A stretch of 63,067 nucleotides of DNA from Candidatus Electronema sp. (GTDB lineage Bacteria; Desulfobacterota; Desulfobulbia; Desulfobulbales; Desulfobulbaceae): positions 1-63,067 of the forward strand of contig JAPEVH010000066.1 in assembly GCA_026645415.1 (NCBI GenBank). The letters run 5' to 3'. Position numbers and translations under genes: made by a program. A model generated the notes under the pieces. The model did not search any database and was not told the DNA's origin. It saw nothing but the letters and a program-made list of their open reading frames with translations. Each line of letters starts with the position of its first letter. Positions within the stretch are counted from its first letter, which is position 1. Shown one piece after another: positions 7,360 through 16,605 of this stretch.

Positions 7360-8259
7360 TCAGGCTGCTTCAGCCATCATTGCCTGTCGCTGTTCTGCCA
7401 GCAGTGGCCAGCCCATTGCCTCACGTTGGGCTACATAATTTTGTGCAACTTGGCGAGCAATGTTGCGGATTCGGCCTATGTAGCGCGTCCGTTCAGCCAC
7501 ACTGATGGCCTTGCGGGCATCAAGCAGATTAAAAGTGTGTGAACATTTGAGACAGTGATCATAGGCAGGGAGAATTAAATGTTTTTCCAAGAGCTTAAGC
7601 GCGTCTCGCTCCCAGTTGTTGAAGTTGGTAATAAGATCTGGAACATTGGCCTCTTCAAAGTTGAAGGCGGAAAATTCACGCTCGGCCTGAAGGAAAATTT
7701 GGCCATAGCTTACTTCCCGGTTCCACATAATATCATAGACTGACTCCTTTTTCTGGAGATACATGGCCAGCCGTTCCAAGCCATAGGTGATCTCCACAGT
7801 CACTGGGTATAGCTCCAACGAGCCAGCCTGCTGAAAATAAGTAAATTGGGTTACTTCCATGCCATCCAGCCAGACTTCCCAGCCTAAACCAGATGCACCG
7901 AGGGTTGGTGATTCCCAGTCATCCTCAACAAAACGGATGTCATGCTCCAGCAGATTAAGACCAAATTTTCGCAGACTGCCTAAATACAGCTCTTGAATAT
8001 TGTGCAGTGACGGTTTAATTACTACTTGGTATTGATAGTAGTGCTGGAGACGATTGGGATTCTCACCGTAGCGGCCATCGGTTGGGCGGCGAGAAGGCTG
8101 AACATAGGCAGCCTTCCACGGCTCCGGTCCCAAGGCTTTGAGGAGAGTGGCAGGGTGAAAGGTGCCTGCACCGACTTCCATGTCATAGGGCTGCATAATT
8201 ACGCAGCCGACAGATGCCCAATAGCTGTTCAGAGCAGCGATGATTTCTTGAAAATACAT
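7360..8259 (-). CDS. glyQ: glycyl-tRNA synthetase alpha subunit
   Basis: Catalytic subunit of the bacterial (alpha-beta)2 glycyl-tRNA synthetase. At 299 residues it matches the family. The start [20 protein letters not shown] and the segments [69 protein letters not shown] and [12 protein letters not shown] are diagnostic. It needs the beta subunit GlyS to charge tRNA-Gly, yet no glyS is adjacent. The next gene on its 3' side is convergent hemH. Confidence 0.96.
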   Translation of the reverse strand: MYFQEIIAALNSYWASVGCVIMQPYDMEVGAGTFHPATLLKALGPEPWKAAYVQPSRRPTDGRYGENPNRLQHYYQYQVVIKPSLHNIQELYLGSLRKFGLNLLEHDIRFVEDDWESPTLGASGLGWEVWLDGMEVTQFTYFQQAGSLELYPVTVEITYGLERLAMYLQKKESVYDIMWNREVSYGQIFLQAEREFSAFNFEEANVPDLITNFNNWERDALKLLEKHLILPAYDHCLKCSHTFNLLDARKAISVAERTRYIGRIRNIARQVAQNYVAQREAMGWPLLAEQRQAMMAEAA

Positions 8260-8353
8260 GGCTAAAACGCCTCCTGCCGGTTTAAATTGACGGTCTGCGC
8301 AGCGGGCGCAGTGTGCAGCACAGTATTATGGTCTTTTTGCTCCTTTGTCAATT

Positions 8354-8767
8354 ATGTTCCCTTTTTTCCCAGCACCTGATCTTGTTCGTTTGCTCCGAGA
8401 AAGCCGCACCGTGGCAGTTGTTGGCCTTTCGCTAAACCCGCAGCGGCCCAGTCATCAGGTTGCTCGCTTTTTGCAAGAGACTGGGTATCAGATCATTCCA
8501 GTCAATCCCGGCTATAATGAAATTTTGGGTGAGCCGTGTTGGCCTGATTTGCTTTCTGTGCCACTGTCGGTTGATATTGTCGATATCTTTCGCAAACCAG
8601 AAGAGGTTGAACCGATAGTTCGCGAAGCGATTGTTGTGAAGGCAAAGCTCATCTGGATGCAGCAGGGTATTATCAACAAGGCCGCTGCCCAACTGGCAGA
8701 ACAGGCGGGCTTGACGGTGGTCATGGATCGCTGCCTGAAAGTAGAGCTGGCGCGACTGCATCACTGA
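8354..8767 (+). CDS. CoA-binding domain protein (YccU-like)
   Basis: About 137 residues forming one Rossmann-type CoA-binding domain: TVAVVGLSLNPQRPSHQVARFL, GYQIIPVNPGYNEILGEPCWPDLLSVP, VDIVDIFRKPEEVEPIVREAI and KLIWMQQGIINKAAAQLAEQAGLTVVMDRCLKVEL. This is the usual length and motif order of YccU-type proteins, whose exact role is unknown. The start is either ATG at 8354 or TTG at 8345; neither has a strong ribosome-binding site. Confidence 0.88.
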   Translation: MFPFFPAPDLVRLLRESRTVAVVGLSLNPQRPSHQVARFLQETGYQIIPVNPGYNEILGEPCWPDLLSVPLSVDIVDIFRKPEEVEPIVREAIVVKAKLIWMQQGIINKAAAQLAEQAGLTVVMDRCLKVELARLHH

Positions 8768-8860
8768 TGCGCTTTCCCGTTGCCCGTTGCTGTTATCTGG
8801 CGTATAGTTTCCAGCAACTTTGTTAATTAGGAAAGAAAGCGTAACAGCGAGGTAGAAAGT

Positions 8861-9436
8861 ATGAAAGTAGTAGCAGTTAACGGCAGTGCCCGCAAAGGTG
8901 GCAACACCGAACAGTTGATTACGTATGTGTTTGAGGAACTGGAAAAGGAAGGTATAGAGACCGAGCTGATCAATTTGGCAGGACAGCATCCGCACGGTTG
9001 CATTGCCTGCTATCAGTGTTTTGCTAAAAAAAATCGACGTTGTGCAGTGGAACTTGATTGCATCAACGACTGTATTGCCAAGATGGATGCAGCAGACGGC
9101 ATTATTCTTGGTTCGCCCACGTATTTTGCCGACATGAGTTCTGACCTGAAAGCTCTGATTGACCGTACTGGTATGGTCTCACGAGCTAACGGTGACATGT
9201 ACCGCCGCAAGGTTGGGGCAGCAGTGGTGGCCTGCCGCCGAGCTGGGGCAATTCATGTTTTTGATTCCATTAATCATTTTTTCACCATTGGCCAAATGAT
9301 CACGGTCGGGGCTTCCTACTGGAATATCGGCATGGGACGCGATAAAGGCGAAGTGGCCGCTGATGCTGAAGGTGTAGCAACAATGCGCAATCTTGGCCAG
9401 AATATGGCGTGGCTGCTGAAAAAACTCCAGAGTTGA
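8861..9436 (+). CDS. NADPH-dependent FMN reductase / flavodoxin-fold iron-sulfur flavoprotein-like
   Basis: A 191-residue protein starting MKVVAVNGSARKGGNTEQLI, a flavin phosphate-binding loop. The GCIACYQCFAKKNRRCAVELDC segment (about residues 46-68) is the Cys cluster region of iron-sulfur flavoproteins and related reductases. IILGSPTYFADMSSDLKALIDRTG completes the FMN site. It likely carries out FMN-dependent electron transfer in the cytoplasm; partner and substrate are unknown. The spacer before it has an AGCGAGGTAG ribosome-binding region. Confidence 0.85.
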   Translation: MKVVAVNGSARKGGNTEQLITYVFEELEKEGIETELINLAGQHPHGCIACYQCFAKKNRRCAVELDCINDCIAKMDAADGIILGSPTYFADMSSDLKALIDRTGMVSRANGDMYRRKVGAAVVACRRAGAIHVFDSINHFFTIGQMITVGASYWNIGMGRDKGEVAADAEGVATMRNLGQNMAWLLKKLQS

Positions 9437-9581
9437 AGAGCTGCTGGGCTAAAAAAATAACCATTGACCGCAGGGCCTTCCGCGCCATATAACGAATAGA
9501 GGGGTCAGCACACAGTCTCTGTCTAAGGCGAGTGATGCTGGAGGGATTTTTTTGCGGAAACAGGCGGGGAGGATTGTCGTC

Positions 9582-10595
9582 ATGCTGGTTATCTGCGAAG
9601 ACTGCGCGAAAAAATACCACGTTGACGTAGATAAGATCAAAGGCATACGGGCAAAATTTGCCTGTAAAGCCTGTGGTCATATCATCGTGGTAGAAAAACC
9701 AAAGCCAGTTTCGCCGCCTACTGCTGCATCTAGCTCTGGTACCTCTGTACCTGCTGGAGAAACAAAGGCTGAAGCAAAACCTATGCTGCCGTCAGTTGTT
9801 CCTAGCGTAGCAAAAGGCAGAGGTCGGCCTTTTGTTTTTTATCTACTGATTGCAGCAGTTATTGGCCTTTTGGTAACAGGTAGTTCTTTTATTTTTTTAT
9901 ATTTTAAGTATGTTCCCAAACTGGTCTGGCAACAAATGGAGCTACGGAGTTTAGCGGTTGCCACCTCGTTAAAACAAGCTGTATCGTTGCCTTTAGTGCG
10001 AAAAGATTACCTGTTAGTTAGTCAAGCGACGCAGCAGGCTGCTCAATTACCAGGCATAGCCTATACCGCAGTAGTTAATGAAAAAGGTGTTGTGGTAGCT
10101 GGTTTTTTTCATACGATGAATAGCTTTGAGAGCCATTTTAGCCAACAGGTTCAGGAAAAAGGATTTCCTGTCGAAGTATTAGCTCTGAACGGCCTTAAAG
10201 CTGGAGCTAAAGAGGGCAGTATCCGTATCAATATGGGTGGACAACCAGTACAGGATCGAGTCCTAGCCCTGACAGAAATTGATGGCGAGGTGCATGTCGG
10301 TCTTTTCACTACAGAGGCAGAGACAGCCTTGCGGCAGACATTACTTTCGCCGTTATTCTTTGTCCCGGCGGGCCTCGCACTATTTTTTGTCTTTTTGCTC
10401 ACTGTATTAATCAACGGGCTTATAACGCGGCCAGCGCATAGTTTAACAGGCACTGCTAATCGAATCAGTCTTGGCGAGTTAGACTTAGCCATTACTACTG
10501 AAGGCAGCCGTGAGATTCGCGAAATGAGCATGGCCTTAGAGCGAATGCGTCATTCTGTGAGAACCTCTGTCGAAAAGTTGACCAAGTCGTCTTAA
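9582..10595 (+). CDS. zinc-ribbon (MJ0042) membrane sensor with HAMP domain, no output domain
   Basis: A 337-residue protein. It starts at the ATG at 9582, behind GGGGAGGAT; the longer frame from 9552 lacks a good site. Residues 1-37 form an MJ0042 zinc ribbon (C5, C8, C28, C31). A Pro/Ala-rich linker follows, then TM1 (about 87-110, FVFYLLIAAVIGLLVTGSSF). Next is a sensor-like periplasmic region (LPLVRKDYLLVSQATQQAAQLPGIAYTAVVNEKGVVVAGF), TM2 (about 258-285, LLSPLFFVPAGLALFFVFLLT) and a HAMP-like helix pair to the end. Kinase, methyl-accepting and cyclase modules are all absent. It is first in a tight three-gene unit with a PhnD-like protein and an unknown protein. Confidence 0.7.
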   Translation: MLVICEDCAKKYHVDVDKIKGIRAKFACKACGHIIVVEKPKPVSPPTAASSSGTSVPAGETKAEAKPMLPSVVPSVAKGRGRPFVFYLLIAAVIGLLVTGSSFIFLYFKYVPKLVWQQMELRSLAVATSLKQAVSLPLVRKDYLLVSQATQQAAQLPGIAYTAVVNEKGVVVAGFFHTMNSFESHFSQQVQEKGFPVEVLALNGLKAGAKEGSIRINMGGQPVQDRVLALTEIDGEVHVGLFTTEAETALRQTLLSPLFFVPAGLALFFVFLLTVLINGLITRPAHSLTGTANRISLGELDLAITTEGSREIREMSMALERMRHSVRTSVEKLTKSS

Positions 10596-10600
10596 CAACG

Positions 10601-11419
10601 ATGAAACAAGGCGTTCTTTTTCTGCTGTTTTCATTGTGTTTTTTATATAGCTCTGCTATTTTTGGCAGTGAGAGCTATACGCTGTCCATGTTGCCCATTT
10701 GGCCATCGGAAAAGCTGATAACGCTTCTTACACCACTCGCTGCTCATCTTAGCACAGAAACTGGCAACAATATCCGTCCAGTGTTGACTAAAAACATAGC
10801 TGAGTACGAAGCAGAGCTATTACGGGGTGGCATTGTTATTGGCTATGAAAGCCCTATGACCTATGTCAATGCTTCGAGTCAGCATCAGGTCTTGGCAACT
10901 GCTGTTCAAAGAAAGAATGGTGCCCAGCTTCGAGGCATCATCATTAGTCGGCCTCAATCTGGGATTACCAATCTGAAAGATCTTAGAGGCCGAACGGTCA
11001 TGATCACCAGCACTGCTTCTGTAGATGGATATCTCTCGCAAAAAAAGTCCCTTCAGGATGCAGGGCTTACCGTAGAACAGGATTGCCATTTGAGCGAGGC
11101 GACCGAGGGACGAGGAGAAAACGTAGCTCTTGCCGTGAGTCTTGGTGATGTTGATGCTGGTTTCCTGAGTGAACTTGCTCTCCAGCGGGCAGAGGCATTC
11201 ATCAGGCCGGGGTCTGTTATTGTTGTCACGGCTACTGCACCCCTGCCAAACTGGGCCGTATCAGTCAGCCGAGACATGCCGCAATCTCAAAAAGAAGAAC
11301 TTCGCACAATCCTGACGCAGTTTCCCAAAGATGATCCTATTCTCCAGGCATTAGGGATCACCGCTTTCAAGGCTGCTCAAGATACTGATTACGATATCAT
11401 TCGCCATCTCGCTGAATAA
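10601..11419 (+). CDS. PhnD/SsuA-type periplasmic substrate-binding protein
   Basis: A 272-residue exported protein with a signal peptide (residues 1-22). The mature chain has the PhnD pattern: YTLSMLPIWPSEKLITLLTPLAAHLS, the VIGYESPMTYVNAS region, ISRPQSGITNLKDLRGRTVMITSTASVDGYL and VSLGDVDAGFLSEL. Relatives bind phosphonate, phosphite or other small anions, or act as periplasmic input to sensor proteins. There is no ABC permease or ATPase nearby. Its place five bases after a HAMP membrane protein suggests a binding partner for sensing rather than import (inference). Confidence 0.82.
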   Translation: MKQGVLFLLFSLCFLYSSAIFGSESYTLSMLPIWPSEKLITLLTPLAAHLSTETGNNIRPVLTKNIAEYEAELLRGGIVIGYESPMTYVNASSQHQVLATAVQRKNGAQLRGIIISRPQSGITNLKDLRGRTVMITSTASVDGYLSQKKSLQDAGLTVEQDCHLSEATEGRGENVALAVSLGDVDAGFLSELALQRAEAFIRPGSVIVVTATAPLPNWAVSVSRDMPQSQKEELRTILTQFPKDDPILQALGITAFKAAQDTDYDIIRHLAE

Positions 11420-11434
11420 GGAAAGAACTGACAG

Positions 11435-12445
11435 ATGCTTCTGCCACGGGAAAAGCCCTTTTTAACCGGTCTGAACAGTTACTATTTAGACATTGAAAAA
11501 TTTATTCAGCATCTGCAAGGAGAAATTGGCAGCGGCTGTTTGTACGGTCAAGGTGCAGCTCAAGAATTGATGGTCTATTTTGATGAGTCAGATATTGTTC
11601 GAGGGCTGACGCAAAACAAAGGTGAACATGCCATTGCCTCAGAGCGAATAGATCATGTTTTAGCAGCCTTGGCAAAGAGAAATTTTCAAATAACTGTCTA
11701 TTTTCTTGATGCTGACTCGATCTTCTTCTGGGGTCAGCTTCCTGCCTTTCGGCGAGCCAGAGAGCGGCTGCCGTCTACCAAGGTTGGCCTCCCAGACCTT
11801 GTCTTCCGACTGAATAAGAAAAATTTTTCCGGGTTTATTGAAATTGATGTAAAGGGTCGATCTGACTGTGCTGTTCTCTTTTTTCACCAAGGCCAGCGGG
11901 GTGGAGGTTCTTATTGTTGGGGCACAGGTGGTCTTAGTATTGCTGATGATGATTACAATACCTTAGTAGCAATGCTTCAGAAAAGTGGCGGCACTTATGG
12001 TTTAGGCTATTTTATTAGTGATCCTCTCGAATCAGCACCGGCAATTTCTGAAGAAATTGTTGAGACTGAAGATTCTCAAGGCAATACCCAAGAACGAAAA
12101 CTCACAGAACTTGATCGAGCAATAAGCGAATTTGTACATATTTTTGTGGAAGTGGCTTCCAGTAAGAGTGGCGTTGAGCCGTTACTGGAATTGAAATTAA
12201 AATTCATTGATTTTGTCTCTATTTATCCGGTTCTTGATCCTTATGATAAAATCTGTGTACTCCATGAAGATGGCAACGTTACCTTTGTCAACGATCTTGC
12301 TGCAAGAGAGGGTGTGGAAGGTATTATAGACTGTGCATGGATGGTCATTGAAGAGCATAAACTCCATAAAAAGTTTATCGCAGCGTTGAAGAACATGACA
12401 GATAGAGATGTTCTTGAGACGCAAGGTATCTACTTAGAACGCTAA
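11435..12445 (+). CDS. hypothetical cytoplasmic protein in sensor operon
   Basis: A 336-residue soluble protein with no signal peptide or membrane span. It opens MLLPREKPFLTGLNSYYLDI. A Gly-rich central stretch (FFHQGQRGGGSYCWGTGGLS) follows a segment FIEIDVKGRSDCAVLFFHQGQ, and the C-terminal third is helical with hydrophobic repeats. I do not recognise a family. The central part faintly recalls DUF4388-type signalling domains, but I would not call it. It follows the PhnD-like gene by 15 bases (ribosome-binding site AAGGAAAG) and probably acts with it. Confidence 0.6.
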   Translation: MLLPREKPFLTGLNSYYLDIEKFIQHLQGEIGSGCLYGQGAAQELMVYFDESDIVRGLTQNKGEHAIASERIDHVLAALAKRNFQITVYFLDADSIFFWGQLPAFRRARERLPSTKVGLPDLVFRLNKKNFSGFIEIDVKGRSDCAVLFFHQGQRGGGSYCWGTGGLSIADDDYNTLVAMLQKSGGTYGLGYFISDPLESAPAISEEIVETEDSQGNTQERKLTELDRAISEFVHIFVEVASSKSGVEPLLELKLKFIDFVSIYPVLDPYDKICVLHEDGNVTFVNDLAAREGVEGIIDCAWMVIEEHKLHKKFIAALKNMTDRDVLETQGIYLER

Positions 12446-12484
12446 TTCGACAGGCAGTACGAACTTATAGTAGTACTTGTTGCG

Positions 12485-12947
12485 TGTCCCGCATGATAAT
12501 ATACCAAGAAGAAGCTGGCCGTTGTTTCGAGCTTCGAAAACAGTGGAGTTAGCTCGTTCTTTTCTGAAGAATCTCAATAAATCTCCGTTCGTCATCTCAA
12601 AAATTCTCACTGACAACGGCAAGGAATTCACCGATCGTTTCTGCCCGTTAGGAGAACGGTTGCCGACCGGAAAGTACCTCTTCGATCAGGAATGCGCAAA
12701 GCACGGCATTAAGCACCACCTCATAAAACCCCGCAAACCGCAGACAACCTGGATGGTTGAACGCTTCAACGTTAGAATTAAAGAGGTTGTTCAGCAGACC
12801 CCTTTTGAATCAGCCCGGCAGCTTGAAGAAACTCTGATCCGGTATCTTCACATTTATCACTCCAACATTCCTCAGAGAAACCTCGGTTATGTCACACCGG
12901 TCGAGGCTTTGAAAAAATGGATAGAATCAGGAGTTGAAAGCAAGTGA
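12485..12947 (+). pseudogene. internally deleted IS481-type element: left end joined to transposase C-terminus
   Basis: From 12485 (TGTCCCGC...) to about 12536 the sequence matches the IS leader at 295-343. At about 12534-12537 it jumps into the second half of a transposase in frame. Residues read KTVELARSFLKNLN, then ILTDNGKEFTDRF with the second catalytic Asp, and KPQTTWMVERFN with the catalytic Glu, ending near 12947. The helix-turn-helix and first catalytic Asp are missing, so it cannot transpose by itself. The right end of the element was not identified. Confidence 0.8.
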
Positions 12948-13035
12948 CATCCAGTTTACAATGTAGCGTTGTAATAAGGCTATTTTTGCCCCATGTTAAA
13001 AGAAGATACGCAACATTGACAGTCAGATAGGGTAC

Positions 13036-13051
13036 CGGTTCTCAAGAACCG
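13036..13051. promoter_or_regulatory. perfect-arm palindrome in the dxs leader
   Basis: CGGTTCTCAAGAACCG has 7-bp perfect arms around a CA centre, 12 bases before the dxs ATG. It could be an operator or an RNA hairpin masking the ribosome-binding site GAAGGA at 13051-13056. No T-run follows, so it is not a terminator. Confidence 0.4.
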
Positions 13052-13063
13052 AAGGACTATGCC

Positions 13064-14959
13064 ATGACCAGCCCCTCACCGGAAGAAACAGTCAGTTTAC
13101 TGGCGAATATCCATTCTCCTGAGGATGTGCGCGGGTTGAATATGGAGGAGCTATATCTGCTCGCCGCTGAAATCAGAGAAAAAATTATCAACACCGTAGC
13201 TGTGACTGGTGGTCACCTTGCCCCCAGCCTTGGAGTAGTCGAGTTAACCTTGGCTCTCCACTATGTCTTTAACACGCCCCAAGATAAGCTCATTTGGGAT
13301 GTAGGGCATCAATGCTATGCGCATAAATTACTCACAGGCCGCCGAGATAAATTTCATACTATACGCCAGCATCAGGGCCTTAGCGGTTTCCCTAAACGCT
13401 CTGAAAGCGAATATGATGTGGTTGAAACTGGCCACAGTTCCACGTCTATTTCCTATGGCCTTGGTCTAGCCGCAGCGCAAGATCTACAGGGTGATAGCAG
13501 CCGAGTCATTGCGGTAATCGGCGACGGCTCTATGACCGGTGGACTAGCCTTTGAGGGACTTAATCATGCAGGCGATCTGCATAAAAATCTGATAGTCATT
13601 CTCAATGACAATGAGATGTCGATCTCAGCCAATGTTGGCGCGCTGTCCAGCTTCCTAAGCAGAAAGCTGTCCTCAAAGACGATGCGCCGTCTCAAGGATC
13701 AGATCGAAGAGGGTTTGAAACTTTGCTCTGTAGGTGAAAACATTCTCAGTGTCCTGCGTAAATCTGAAGAAAGCCTGAAAGTTTTTTTTACCCCTGGGAT
13801 GCTTTTTGAAGCCCTGAAGTTTGAATATATTGGCCCTATTCCTGGTCATGATTTAGAAGCTCTGCTAGAAACTTTAGAGAGTGTTCGCGACAGCAGCCAC
13901 GGCCCGGTCTTAGTGCATGTCCTGACCACGAAAGGCAAGGGCTACGAACCTGCTGAAAAACATCCTGGTGATTATCATGGTCTGGGGCCATTTTCCATTG
14001 CTGATGGCAAACCGCTGTCGCTGGCCGGGCCGCCCTCTTACACCTCAGTGTTTGGTAAAACGCTGTGCTCTCTCGCAGAAACAGATAAACGAGTAGCGGC
14101 AATTACAGCGGCTATGCCCGCAGGCACTGGTCTGATCGACTTTAGTCAGCGTTTTCCAGAGCGTTTCTTTGATGTAGGCATTGCCGAACAGCACGCCATC
14201 ACCTTTGCTGCTGGACTGGCTTTGGCTGGAATGCGGCCAGTGACTGCAATCTATTCGAGCTTCATGCAGCGAGCCTTGGATCAGGTTATTCATGATGTCT
14301 GTTTGCCTAAACTGCCGGTGACTTTTGCCATTGATCGAGCAGGCGTGGTTGGCGATGACGGCCCAACCCATCACGGGGTCTTTGACATTTCCTTTCTCCG
14401 CTTTGTTCCAAGTCTAACCTTGATGGCTCCCAAAGATGAGAATGAGCTACAGCACATGCTCTATACTGCTCTTAATCATGACGGCGGCCCTTGCGCTCTT
14501 CGCTATCCGCGCGGCAGTGGTGAAGGAATAGCTCTCGATGACGAGCTAACATTACTACCAATTGGCCAGGGCGAATTACTGCGAGAAGGTGGAGATATAC
14601 TCTTGCTCCCAATCGGTAACCGGGTTTATCCAGCCTTACAAGCAGCAGAGGGACTGGCAAAACTTGGTGTCGAAGCAGCAGTAATTAATCCCCGTTTTAT
14701 CAGACCATTAGATAACGAATTAATTAGTGATTGGGCAAAACGTTGCGGCAGAGTGCTGACTGTAGAAGACAATGTCAGAAAAGGCGGCTTTGGCAGTGCC
14801 GTTCTGGAACTGCTCAATGAACTCCATCTTCTCGTTCCAACACGTATTCTTGGTTATGGCAATAAATTTGTCGAGCAAGCCTCGCAGCAGTTGCTTTGGA
14901 AAAATGCAGGCATTGACACTGCTGGGATTATTAAGGCAGCTTTAGAATTGATGAAGTAG
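13064..14959 (+). CDS. dxs: 1-deoxy-D-xylulose-5-phosphate synthase
   Basis: Thiamine-diphosphate enzyme joining pyruvate and glyceraldehyde 3-phosphate, the first step of the MEP isoprenoid pathway. At 631 residues it is full length. Motifs: [35 protein letters not shown], the ThDP/Mg motif [18 protein letters not shown]...NDNEMSIS, the catalytic Glu region [29 protein letters not shown] and [11 protein letters not shown]. It starts at ATG 13064. An IS481 relic lies just upstream and may have displaced the older upstream neighbour. The next gene follows after eight bases. Confidence 0.97.
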   Translation: MTSPSPEETVSLLANIHSPEDVRGLNMEELYLLAAEIREKIINTVAVTGGHLAPSLGVVELTLALHYVFNTPQDKLIWDVGHQCYAHKLLTGRRDKFHTIRQHQGLSGFPKRSESEYDVVETGHSSTSISYGLGLAAAQDLQGDSSRVIAVIGDGSMTGGLAFEGLNHAGDLHKNLIVILNDNEMSISANVGALSSFLSRKLSSKTMRRLKDQIEEGLKLCSVGENILSVLRKSEESLKVFFTPGMLFEALKFEYIGPIPGHDLEALLETLESVRDSSHGPVLVHVLTTKGKGYEPAEKHPGDYHGLGPFSIADGKPLSLAGPPSYTSVFGKTLCSLAETDKRVAAITAAMPAGTGLIDFSQRFPERFFDVGIAEQHAITFAAGLALAGMRPVTAIYSSFMQRALDQVIHDVCLPKLPVTFAIDRAGVVGDDGPTHHGVFDISFLRFVPSLTLMAPKDENELQHMLYTALNHDGGPCALRYPRGSGEGIALDDELTLLPIGQGELLREGGDILLLPIGNRVYPALQAAEGLAKLGVEAAVINPRFIRPLDNELISDWAKRCGRVLTVEDNVRKGGFGSAVLELLNELHLLVPTRILGYGNKFVEQASQQLLWKNAGIDTAGIIKAALELMK

Positions 14960-14967
14960 GGGAAATT

Positions 14968-15750
14968 GTGGAACTGATTGCTGACACCCATCTCCATCTC
15001 TATGCCTGCTATGATTTTGATCAAGCCTTTTCCCTCTTGCTTGACCGATTGGTAGCACAAAATCCACAGGCGGTCTTTGCCGCCTGTCTTGCCGAACGTT
15101 CTGCTTGTCATTTTTATCAACTCTTACTGAGGGACAATCTTGCTCTTCAGTATTTTTCTGTAGAACAAGCAGATAACCACCAGCTTGTTTTACGAAGAAA
15201 CAGCGATGACAGATCCTTGTATCTACTACCAGGCCGCCAGATCGTCGCAGCAGAAGGGATTGAAGTGCTTGCTCTTTGCACAGACGCACTCTATGCTGAT
15301 GGTGTTCCGGCGGCAGAACTAATTCAATCAATCCTGAAAAAAAATGGTGTCCCTGTACTCCCTTGGTCGCCGGGCAAATGGTTTTTCCAGCGGGGCAAAG
15401 TTATTGCCGCTTTGCTGCGAGACTTTAGTCCTCAAGATTTTTTGCTTGGCGATGTCAGTTTACGCCACCAAGGTTGGCCGCTACCTCTCCTGATGCGGCG
15501 GGCTAAACAGCTTGGTTACGCAATCATCCAAGGCTCTGACCCGCTGCCTTTTAGCGGTGAAGAAAAGCAGTTTGCTAGATATGGCTCTCGGATAGTTTCA
15601 GAGAGACAAATTACAGCACCAAGTACGATACTGCACCAAGTCCTAAAAGGTCAGGCGACAGTCTCACATTTTGGCAGCCGTTCTAACTTACTTGAACTGC
15701 TAAGAAGGTTGCGCTATAATGCTGCCGCTCGTAAACAGACAAAAAAATAA
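14968..15750 (+). CDS. PHP-like putative metal-dependent phosphoesterase
   Basis: A 260-residue protein starting at GTG 14968 (AGGGGAAATT ahead), eight bases after dxs. The opening MELIADTHLHLYACYDF has the DxHxH metal motif of PHP/TIM-barrel hydrolases. Later segments (DALYADGVPAAELIQSILKKNG, VPVLPWSPGKWFFQRGKVI, GYAIIQGSDPLPFSGEE) fit a PHP-like barrel with a conserved GSDPLPF loop. Many later PHP ligands are not obvious, so activity is uncertain. It is likely co-transcribed with dxs; the substrate is unknown. Confidence 0.65.
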   Translation: MELIADTHLHLYACYDFDQAFSLLLDRLVAQNPQAVFAACLAERSACHFYQLLLRDNLALQYFSVEQADNHQLVLRRNSDDRSLYLLPGRQIVAAEGIEVLALCTDALYADGVPAAELIQSILKKNGVPVLPWSPGKWFFQRGKVIAALLRDFSPQDFLLGDVSLRHQGWPLPLLMRRAKQLGYAIIQGSDPLPFSGEEKQFARYGSRIVSERQITAPSTILHQVLKGQATVSHFGSRSNLLELLRRLRYNAAARKQTKK

Positions 15751-15765
15751 CATTCACAGCACATT

Positions 15766-16605
15766 ATGAAACCTCTGAGCTTTCTCGAAACCGCTGACAT
15801 CGAAACTGCCTCAGAAGGTTATGCCAGCCGCTTCGCTGGGCCGGTCGGCGCATATTTTCTCCAGATGCAGTTAGACATTCTCCTTGAGTTGCTCCAAGCC
15901 GACTTTAGGCCGGGCGCAACAATACTCGATGTTGGCGGCGGCCATGCCCAACTTGCTGTACCGCTGGCTGAACGCGGCTTCAAGGTGACCGTGACCGGCA
16001 GCAACGAGAGCTGCAAGACACGGTTGACTGAACGACTGCCAGAAGGGAGCTATGCCTATCAGACCTGCGACATGCTCCATCTCCCTTTTGCTAACAATTC
16101 TTTTGATCTGGTTATTGCCTTCCGTCTGGTCCCACACGTTGACCGTTGGCCCTTGCTGCTGGCCGAGCTGGCGCGGGTAGCTACTCAAACGGTCATTATT
16201 GATTATCCTGATATCCGCAGTGTCAACATTTTGAATTTTCTATTTTTTCGCTTGAAAAAAAAGCTAGAAGGGAATACAAGAACCTTTGGCCTTTTTAGCA
16301 GGAAACAGATTCTCAACGAGTTCGCTCAACATGGCTTCGGCCAGCCACAGCTTAGACCAGAATTCTTTCTGCCCATGGTATTGCACCGAAAGCTGAGGTT
16401 TGCTGGCCTTTCCCGTTTTCTTGAGAGCTGTTGCCGTACCTGTGGCCTGACGCAGCTTTTCGGCTCGCCGATTATTCTTCGGGTTGATAAAAAGGAGAGA
16501 TCTTATGAAAATTCTTTTGCTCGCACCGCAGCCATTTTTTCAAAACCGGGGTACGCCAATTGCTGTTCGCTTGATGGCAGAAACCCTCGGCAAGATGGGC
16601 CATGA
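15766..16605 (+). CDS. class I SAM-dependent methyltransferase
   Basis: SAM-binding Rossmann protein with motif I ILDVGGGHAQLAVPLAERGF (about residues 49-68), an acidic motif II region and LPFANNSFDLVIAFRLVPHV as motif IV/post. The substrate is unknown; the lipid-type neighbours suggest a lipid or sugar acceptor. The annotated end overlaps the following glycosyltransferase start by about 100 bases. The last ~34 residues (from KKERSYENS) are unlike the family, and the next gene's ribosome-binding site lies inside them. The true end may be near 16490, implying a small frameshift or sequence error. Confidence 0.8.
   Translation: MKPLSFLETADIETASEGYASRFAGPVGAYFLQMQLDILLELLQADFRPGATILDVGGGHAQLAVPLAERGFKVTVTGSNESCKTRLTERLPEGSYAYQTCDMLHLPFANNSFDLVIAFRLVPHVDRWPLLLAELARVATQTVIIDYPDIRSVNILNFLFFRLKKKLEGNTRTFGLFSRKQILNEFAQHGFGQPQLRPEFFLPMVLHRKLRFAGLSRFLESCCRTCGLTQLFGSPIILRVDKKERSYENSFARTAAIFSKPGYANCCSLDGRNPRQDGP

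Noticed and set aside
8432-8995. 187-residue minus-strand frame
   Set aside because: Antisense to the CoA-binding and flavodoxin-fold genes; no start signal and shadow-like composition.
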